Shown one piece after another: positions 36,893 through 42,745 of a stretch of DNA of 42,745 nucleotides. Origin of the DNA: Balneolales bacterium (GTDB lineage Bacteria > Bacteroidota > Rhodothermia > Balneolales > HLUCCA01); contig JANJTJ010000049.1 in assembly GCA_024711145.1 (NCBI GenBank), positions 1 to 42,745 of the forward strand, read 5' to 3'. Position 1 is the stretch's first letter, and each line of letters opens with the position of its first letter. The notes under the pieces are model-generated. The model saw only the letters and a program-made list of their open reading frames with translations. It was not told where the DNA came from and searched no databases. The position numbers were made by a program, and so were the translations under genes.

Positions 36893-37072
36893 ATGAAATA
36901 CCTAGTGATGATCCTGTTGGTGCTCGGCACGGCAACCGTTCTGGTGGCCCAAGCCCCGCCACCGCCCACCCTGCTACCACCGCCGGCCCAGGCTCCCATC
37001 GACGGGGGCTTGGGGTTGTTGGCGGCGGCCGGGGCCGGTTATGCCTGGCGCCGACTCAAAAAGCGCACATAG
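36893..37072 (+). CDS. 59-aa small secreted/anchored protein with PID-CTERM-like C-terminus (absent from the ORF track)
   Basis: MKYLVMILLVLGTATVLVAQAPPPPTLLPPPAQAPIDGGLGLLAAAGAGYAWRRLKKRT*; ATG 36893-36895, TAG 37070-37072; signal peptide, Pro-rich linker, PIDGG, TM, basic tail. Confidence 0.82.
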   Translation: MKYLVMILLVLGTATVLVAQAPPPPTLLPPPAQAPIDGGLGLLAAAGAGYAWRRLKKRT

Positions 37073-37088
37073 CCCCTAATTTGCGGGC

Positions 37089-38066
37089 ATGAAGCTCATG
37101 ACCGCCGCCGTGGCGCCCGCCTACGGCCCACCCGAAGTGCTCCGCCTGGAACAGGTACCCGTTCCGCAACCCAAGGCCGACGAGCTCCTCATCCGGGTGC
37201 GTGCCACCACCGTGAACCGCACCGATTGCGGCTTCCGAAGCGCCGAATACGCCATCATCCGGTTTGTGGGAGGCGGGTTGCTGAAACCCCGGCATCCGAT
37301 CCTGGGCTGCGAATACGCCGGCGAGGTGGTGGCCGTGGGCGACCGCGTCACCCGGTTCGCGCCGGGCGACCGCGTGTTCGGTTTCGACGACGCCCGGTTC
37401 GGGTCGCACGCCGAATACCGCATTTCGCGCCAAACCGATGCCTTGGCCCGCATACCCGATGGCTGGACCTATGAGGAAGCGGCACCCCTGCTCGAAGGCG
37501 CCCACTATGCCGATTGCGACTGGCGGGCCGCCGGGCTGCGCGCCGGCATGCGGGTGTTGGTGAACGGAGCCACCGGCGCCATCGGCTCGGCGGCGGTGCA
37601 ACTGGCCAAACAGGCCGGCGCGCAGGTTACCGCCGTGTGCGCCACCCCGCACCTGGAACTGGTGGCCTCGCTCGGCGCCGACCAGGTGGTCGATTACACC
37701 CGAGAGGACGTGGTGGCGCGGGGCGGTACCTACCATATCGTGTTCGATGCCGTGGGCAAACGCCGCTTCCGCGATTTCATCTCCGTGCTCGAACCCGACG
37801 GGGTGTACATGAGCACCGAACTGGGTCCGCGGGCCGAAAACATCACGCTGGCCCTGCGCGGCCTATTCACCAAAGGCAAGCGGGTCCTGTTCCCCATACC
37901 CACCATTTCCCAGGCCGATGCCGAACGGTTCGCCGCCCTGGCCTCATCGGGCGCCTACCGGCCCGTGATCGATTCGGTGCGGCCGTTCCGGGAAATCGTG
38001 GATGCCACGCGCCACGTGGAAACCGGTATGAAAACCGGCAACGTGGTGCTCCGCCACGACCCCTGA
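37089..38066 (+). CDS. NAD(P)-dependent alcohol dehydrogenase / quinone oxidoreductase-like protein (MDR superfamily)
   Basis: 'PEVLRLEQVPVPQPKADELLIRVRATTVNRTDCGFR', 'HPILGCEYAGEVVAVGDRVTRFAPGDRVFGF', 'VLVNGATGAIGSAAVQLAKQAGAQVTAV'. Confidence 0.92.
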   Translation: MKLMTAAVAPAYGPPEVLRLEQVPVPQPKADELLIRVRATTVNRTDCGFRSAEYAIIRFVGGGLLKPRHPILGCEYAGEVVAVGDRVTRFAPGDRVFGFDDARFGSHAEYRISRQTDALARIPDGWTYEEAAPLLEGAHYADCDWRAAGLRAGMRVLVNGATGAIGSAAVQLAKQAGAQVTAVCATPHLELVASLGADQVVDYTREDVVARGGTYHIVFDAVGKRRFRDFISVLEPDGVYMSTELGPRAENITLALRGLFTKGKRVLFPIPTISQADAERFAALASSGAYRPVIDSVRPFREIVDATRHVETGMKTGNVVLRHDP

Positions 38067-38067
38067 A

Positions 38068-38493
38068 TCATTCCGGCAGTCGGCTCAACCGCAACCAGAA
38101 CTCCTCGATCTTCAGCACGGCCGTCAGGAATCCCTCCATGTCGAGGGGCTTGGTCACGAAGCTGTTCACATGGTGCTCGTAGGCCCGGTTCACATCGAGC
38201 CGGCTGGACGACGTGGTGAGCATGATGACAGGGATCTTCTTCAGCTCGGGGGCTTCTTTGATGCGCATGAGCACGTCGTGCCCGCTGTACACCGGCAGGT
38301 TGATGTCCAACAGCACCAGGTCCGGTCGCACGGCCTGGCTGTGCGCACCCTGCCTGAAGAGGAAATCCAACGCTTCCTGCCCGTTGCGGGCCACATGGAT
38401 GCGGGTTTTGATCTTGCTTTCCTCGAAGGCCTCGAGGGTGAGCACGATGTCGCCTTCGTTGTCTTCCACCAACAGGATTTCAACATCACGCAT
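38068..38493 (-). CDS. Response regulator, single receiver domain (Rcp1-like)
   Basis: 'VEILLVEDNEGDIVLTLEAFEESKIKTRIHVARNGQEALDFLF...LVLLDINLPVYSGHDVLMRIKE...IPVIMLTTSSSRLDVNRAYEHHVNSFVTKPL'; ATG overlaps the kinase stop. Confidence 0.92.
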   Translation of the reverse strand: MRDVEILLVEDNEGDIVLTLEAFEESKIKTRIHVARNGQEALDFLFRQGAHSQAVRPDLVLLDINLPVYSGHDVLMRIKEAPELKKIPVIMLTTSSSRLDVNRAYEHHVNSFVTKPLDMEGFLTAVLKIEEFWLRLSRLPE

Positions 38494-40318
38494 GGTCGGG
38501 TTTGGGTAGGGTGAAATGGAAGGTAGTGCCCTCGCCGGCCTTGGAATCGAGCCAGATGCGGCCACCCCAGGATTCGATGTTCTTCTTGGCGATGGCCAGA
38601 CCGATGCCGGTACCGCCGTATTGGTCCCGGTTGTGCAAGCGCTGGAAGATGATGAAGATCTTTTCGTGGAACTGGGGTTCGATGCCGATGCCGTTGTCAA
38701 GCACATGGAATACCCAGGCCTCGGGGGTATCCTCCACTTGCAGACGGATTTCCGGCGGCACGCCCTCGCGGGCGTATTTGATGGCGTTGTCCAGCAGGCC
38801 GTGCAGGGTTTGGGTCAATGGTGCCTTATACCCCATCACCACGGGTAGTTCGGGCACGTGCAGCACCACGTTCTTCTCGTGCATCACGCGCGAGCGGAGC
38901 ACCTTGTAATCGGTAATGATGCCATTCAGGTCCACAGGCAGTGCCGTTTCGTCGGGGTGCCCGGCGCGGCTGTATTCGAGCAGGTCCATGATGATCTGTT
39001 TCATGCGGACGGCCCCGTCCGTGGCGAACCCGATGTATTGCCGGGCCCGCTCGTCGAGCTGGTCGGCATACTTGCGCTCCAACTGGTTCAGGAAACTGGT
39101 GATCATGCGCAACGGCTCCTGCAGGTCGTGCGAGGTGATGAAGGCGAACTGCTCCAACTGCTGGTTCGACCGCTTCAACTCGGCATTCAGGGCCATCATC
39201 TCCTGTTCGTGGGTTTTCCGCAGGGTGATGTCGCGGAAGAACACGCTGAGGCCGTTCTCGGCCGGGTAGGCGTTCACTTCCAACCAAACGCCGTAATAGT
39301 CTTCGAAGGTGGCCGGGTGGCCCGTTTCGAGCACCTGGTGGTAGTAGCGGTAACTGGGTAGGTCCACCGCATCGGGGAAAACGCTCCACAGGTTCTTTCC
39401 GATCAGATCCGTCCGGTTCACTCCGAGCAGCCGCTCGGCGGTGTGGTTCCAGTAGGTGACGGTGAAATCCCGATCTATGGTGAAGAAGGCGTCGCCGATA
39501 CTTTCGATGATGGAGATCTTTTCGGCATAGGCTTTATTGAGCGCTTCGGCGGCGGCACGGCGTTCGTTGATGTTCTTGAAATAGACCGATACCCCCCCAC
39601 CCGACGGGTAGACGCTCACATCGTACCAGTTGCCGTCGCCCGGATAGTAGTATTCCATCTGGTGGCGGAGGTCGTGCTCGGCCACCCGTCGGTACAAGGT
39701 TTCCAACACGGTGCCCACCACCGCCGGAAACACCTCCCAGATGTCGCGGCCGATCACCTCATCGGCCGATCGGCCCAACAACCGCTCGGCTTCCTTGTTG
39801 AAATAGGTGAAGCGCCAGTTCCGGTCAACCGCATAGAAGGCGTCGGATATGGAAGCGAGGATTTCGGCCACCTTCAATTCGGCCAGTCCGGAATAGTGGC
39901 TCTCCCGGCCGATGCGGGGTTCGATGTCGGTGAGCTGGTCCGGATGTTTGCGCAGATGGTAGTCGGACTCGGTCACGTCGATCACGGTCACCAGCACGCA
40001 GGGGCGGCCGTGCAATTCCACCTTGTGCCCGTTCGCCTCGACCTGGATGAGGGTGCCGTCTTTTTTGCGATGGGTGAACACGCCCAAACGCAAGTTGCCG
40101 ACTTGGTTGTCGAACATGTGCCGGATTTCGGCCACCCTATGGACTTCCTCCGGCGGCCTCAGGTCGCGGATGTTCAGCCCCAGGAATTCGTCCCTTGTAT
40201 AGCCGTAGTGGTCCAGAGCCGCCTGGTTCACCGCGCAAATGTCGAGCGTTTCCGCATCGTACACCCAGTTGGGCAGGGGGTTGTGGTGGAAAAGCGTGCT
40301 GTAATCGAACGTTTCCAT
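38486..40318 (-). CDS. Multi-PAS sensor histidine kinase
   Basis: Several PAS modules ('ILASISDAFYAVDRNWRFTYFNKEAERLLGRSADEVIGRDIWEVFP'), 'QLEQFAFITSHDLQEPLRMITSFLNQLERKY', 'GGTGIGLAIAKKNIESWGGRIWLDSKAGEGTTFHFTLP'. Confidence 0.92.
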   Translation of the reverse strand: METFDYSTLFHHNPLPNWVYDAETLDICAVNQAALDHYGYTRDEFLGLNIRDLRPPEEVHRVAEIRHMFDNQVGNLRLGVFTHRKKDGTLIQVEANGHKVELHGRPCVLVTVIDVTESDYHLRKHPDQLTDIEPRIGRESHYSGLAELKVAEILASISDAFYAVDRNWRFTYFNKEAERLLGRSADEVIGRDIWEVFPAVVGTVLETLYRRVAEHDLRHQMEYYYPGDGNWYDVSVYPSGGGVSVYFKNINERRAAAEALNKAYAEKISIIESIGDAFFTIDRDFTVTYWNHTAERLLGVNRTDLIGKNLWSVFPDAVDLPSYRYYHQVLETGHPATFEDYYGVWLEVNAYPAENGLSVFFRDITLRKTHEQEMMALNAELKRSNQQLEQFAFITSHDLQEPLRMITSFLNQLERKYADQLDERARQYIGFATDGAVRMKQIIMDLLEYSRAGHPDETALPVDLNGIITDYKVLRSRVMHEKNVVLHVPELPVVMGYKAPLTQTLHGLLDNAIKYAREGVPPEIRLQVEDTPEAWVFHVLDNGIGIEPQFHEKIFIIFQRLHNRDQYGGTGIGLAIAKKNIESWGGRIWLDSKAGEGTTFHFTLPKPDHA

Positions 40319-40400
40319 TGTCTGGTCAAGTAACGACTTATCCGGGACGGACAGCAAGCGCCACGCCTTATTTTCAGATAATCCTATCCGGAAACCTCCA

Positions 40401-41243
40401 ATGGCACACCCTTGCTTCTGGTTCGAATCCCAAGCCACCGCAGCCGCCGCACGCTATGCGGAACTCCTCCCCGAAACCAGGATCGTCTCCGACAACGGCT
40501 TCATGGTGGAATTGAGCATGGGTGGGCACCCGGTCCATTTCATGAATGCCGGCCCCAAATACCGGCCCAATCCCAGCATATCCTTGTTCGTGTTTTTCGA
40601 GACGGATGAAGCGCTGGACTGCGTGCATGCGGGGTTGGTCGAAGGCGGAAGCACGCTGATGCCGTTGGATGCCTACCCCTGGGCCACCCGCTACGCCTGG
40701 ATCGCCGACCGCTGGGGTGTGAACTGGCAGCTCATGCGCTTGGTCAAGCCGCTGGAGGGGCCGGCCATCGTACCCGCCCTGCTGTTCACCGGAGCCCAGG
40801 CCGGCCGGGCCGAAGAGGCCATGAACCGGTATGCAGCCTTGCTGCCGAACTCGCACATCGAGTTCATCAAGCGCTATGCGGAAGGCGACGACAACACGGC
40901 GGGGTTGGTGAGCCATGCCCGATTCGTGCTGGACGGGCGCCCGTTCATCGCATCCGAAAGCGGTTACGACCACGGGTTCGCCTTCGACGAGGGCGTATCG
41001 CTCATGCGGTTCTGCGCCGACCAGGCCGAAATCGACCGCCTGTGGAACGCACTCACCGCCGAGGGTGGCGAGGAAAGCCGTTGCGGCTGGCTACGCGACC
41101 CCCACGGCGTAAGCTGGCAGATCGTACCCACCGACCTGGGCCGGTGGTTGTCGGACCCGGTACACGGCGCGGCCACCACCCAAGCCATGTTCGGGATGCG
41201 GAAGCTCGTGATCGACGAGTTGCGGCCGCCGGCCGGTGCCTAG
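40401..41243 (+). CDS. VOC family protein (PhnB-like), two tandem domains
   Basis: 'CFWFESQATAAAARYAELLPETRI' and 'ALLFTGAQAGRAEEAMNRYAALLPNSHIEF' mark two VOC halves; 'DPHGVSWQIVPTDLGRWLSDPV'. Confidence 0.9.
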   Translation: MAHPCFWFESQATAAAARYAELLPETRIVSDNGFMVELSMGGHPVHFMNAGPKYRPNPSISLFVFFETDEALDCVHAGLVEGGSTLMPLDAYPWATRYAWIADRWGVNWQLMRLVKPLEGPAIVPALLFTGAQAGRAEEAMNRYAALLPNSHIEFIKRYAEGDDNTAGLVSHARFVLDGRPFIASESGYDHGFAFDEGVSLMRFCADQAEIDRLWNALTAEGGEESRCGWLRDPHGVSWQIVPTDLGRWLSDPVHGAATTQAMFGMRKLVIDELRPPAGA

Positions 41244-41677
41244 CGGATTTCCTCGTGGCGGATCTCGCCACCGGTAGCGCCCGTGCGCACGCCGGTCGCA
41301 ATGGCGCCTAAGGCCACCACCGCCACCAGCACCGGCACCCATTTCTGCGCACCGGGGCGCTTGAACGACACCCATAGCGCCAGCAACGACACGGCGGCCA
41401 GCACATAGGTGGCATAGGCGAACACCTCGGCGGCCTCCTCATGCGGTTCGATGTAGGTTTCGGCCTGGGGAATCACGCCTTCAAGCGCGTGCTCCGCCTC
41501 TTCGCCGCTGAGCATGGACGCGCCGGCCGCGAATGCCGCCGCCACGAACAGCACATAGGCCGTGCGTTTCACCGCCTCCGAATTCGACCACATGCCGGCC
41601 AATAGTATCAATAGGCCGATCACCGGCAACAGGATCGGTACGTGGTTCACCAACAAGTGGGCGTGTGTGGCATCCAT
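41240..41677 (-). CDS. Small multi-TM membrane protein (DUF2231-like)
   Basis: 'HAHLLVNHVPILLPVIGLLILLAGMW' plus further TM helices; AGGAGG 8 nt before ATG. Confidence 0.65.
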   Translation of the reverse strand: MDATHAHLLVNHVPILLPVIGLLILLAGMWSNSEAVKRTAYVLFVAAAFAAGASMLSGEEAEHALEGVIPQAETYIEPHEEAAEVFAYATYVLAAVSLLALWVSFKRPGAQKWVPVLVAVVALGAIATGVRTGATGGEIRHEEIR

Positions 41678-41734
41678 ATGGAAATCCTCCTGCAGGGAAG
41701 TTCCGCATCGGCACTTCGGATATGTTGCGCTATC

Positions 41735-42187
41735 CTACACTTGTTCCGGCTTCGACCAACTCCGGCGGATGGCCACCCAGAGGATCACGACCACCCCACC
41801 GATGGTGTACCCATAGAAAACGGGATGCAGGTCGGTACGCCCGCCCAATGCCACCTCCACCGTGTTCCACAGGATGAGCAGGAACAGGGCGGCCACCCAC
41901 ACCCGCACGCGCGACAGGAACCGCAAGGCCCAGGCTTTCTCCACGTCGGGGTCGCGCCCCTTGGGGATGTTCATGGGCAACACGGTGGAGAGTTTCACCG
42001 CGCCGGCCATCATGCCCTGCACTACAATGCCCAATACCACCGGCAGAAAGATGGAATAGGGTCCACCCCAGCCATCGGGCGTACCGTCCGGCCCGAAATG
42101 GATGGGTATGCGCGCCGGCAGCCGGGGAAATGCCCAGAACGCGTAGGCGGCGGTCAGCAGGGTGATATACCAGGCAAGGCGATTCAT
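41735..42187 (-). CDS. DUF1648 domain-containing membrane protein
   Basis: 'FPRLPARIPIHFGPDGTPDGWGGPYSIFLPVVLGIVV'. Confidence 0.8.
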   Translation of the reverse strand: MNRLAWYITLLTAAYAFWAFPRLPARIPIHFGPDGTPDGWGGPYSIFLPVVLGIVVQGMMAGAVKLSTVLPMNIPKGRDPDVEKAWALRFLSRVRVWVAALFLLILWNTVEVALGGRTDLHPVFYGYTIGGVVVILWVAIRRSWSKPEQV

Positions 42188-42215
42188 GTGGTGGGTGATG
42201 GGTGGTGGGTGATAA
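42188..42215 (+). repeat. Heptanucleotide-period array GTGGTGG/GTGATGG/GTGGTGG/GTGATAA
   Basis: Read directly; abuts the start codon of the minus-strand DUF1648 gene. Confidence 0.9.
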
Positions 42216-42225
42216 TATCTTCATT

Positions 42226-42260
42226 CATCCTTCATCCTTTATCCTTTATCCTTTATCCTT
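42226..42260 (+). repeat. Heptanucleotide array (YATCCTT)x5
   Basis: CATCCTT CATCCTT TATCCTT TATCCTT TATCCTT read directly. Confidence 0.95.
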
Positions 42261-42266
42261 CACTAG

Positions 42267-42745
42267 TTGCTTTCCTGGTTCCGCCGCCCGCCCACACCCC
42301 TCACGACCGACGAAATCCGGTTCCTGCACGACGAAATACCGTTCTTCGCATCGTTGGATGAGCCGCTGCGGACCCGCCTTGCGGAGCGCATACCGACCTT
42401 CCTGAAGCGGTATCCGTTCGAAGGGTGCGACGGCATTTCGGTATCGCGGGAGATGGAGCTGGTGGTAGCCGCCTACGCCTGCCGCATGCGGCTGGGCCAT
42501 GAGGACGACCGCTATCCCGACCTCAAGCGCATCCTCCTCTATCCGGACGATTTCCGGGTGCCCATCCGCGAAGCCGACGAGGTCGGCATCGTGACCGAAG
42601 GCACCGAGTGGCGTTCGGGCGAAAGTTGGCACCAGGGCTATGTGGTGCTTTCCTGGCGCGAGATCGGCTACGACCTCGAGGAGGCCTGGCATCGGTTGGA
42701 GGCCGGTCCGCGGCACGGCGCCTTCCCTGCGCGCAACCTCATCGT
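42267..42745 (+). CDS. MtfA-like zinc-dependent peptidase, N-terminal part (3' truncated by window; absent from the ORF track)
   Basis: Frame opens after TAG 42264-42266 with TTG 42267: 'LLSWFRRPPTPLTTDEIRFLHDEIPFFASLDEPLRTRLAERIPTFLKRYPFEGC...RILLYPDDF...WRSGESWHQGYVVLSWREIGYDLEEA', resembling MtfA; no stop before the window end. Confidence 0.72.
   Translation, partial: MLSWFRRPPTPLTTDEIRFLHDEIPFFASLDEPLRTRLAERIPTFLKRYPFEGCDGISVSREMELVVAAYACRMRLGHEDDRYPDLKRILLYPDDFRVPIREADEVGIVTEGTEWRSGESWHQGYVVLSWREIGYDLEEAWHRLEAGPRHGAFPARNLI

Noticed and set aside
1-42745. Prophage, transposon, CRISPR-Cas or restriction/defence island
   Set aside because: No integrase, transposase, capsid, repeat-spacer array or recognisable defence genes in any plausible ORF.

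Overview
42.7 kb GC-rich chromosomal segment that looks like Bacteroidota (DUF3078 and DUF2851 families, TAnnTTTG-type -7 boxes, T9SS type A C-terminus, PID-CTERM-like tail). It is mostly compact housekeeping and accessory genes: murI, PIN-PhoH ATPase, SpoU/TrmH methyltransferase, aldehyde dehydrogenase, PLP decarboxylase, PyrR-like PRTase, tRNA-Gln, prs, rplY, pth, hppA, TonB receptor, pyrF, rnhA, a 7TM-type hybrid sensor/AraC regulator, zinc-type oxidoreductase, PAS kinase + receiver, VOC protein, small membrane proteins, and a partial MtfA-like peptidase at the right edge that the ORF track omits. I saw no CRISPR, prophage or transposase. The most unusual locus is 21.9-37.1 kb: a one-piece hybrid sensor, then a ~4,050-aa secreted, apparently cysteine-free multidomain protein (LamG-like + about 21 FN3-like modules + Gly-rich beta-helix-like region + T9SS sorting domain), then, 10 bp later, an unlisted 59-aa ORF with signal peptide, Pro-rich linker and a PIDGG...TM...basic tail. 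Other notable signals: a perfect terminator-like hairpin inside pth, AT-richer islands in predicted surface loops of the TonB receptor, three heptanucleotide arrays, and a recurring TAnnTTG box 4-8 nt before start codons. All calls come from reading sequence and the supplied translations; no searches were run.
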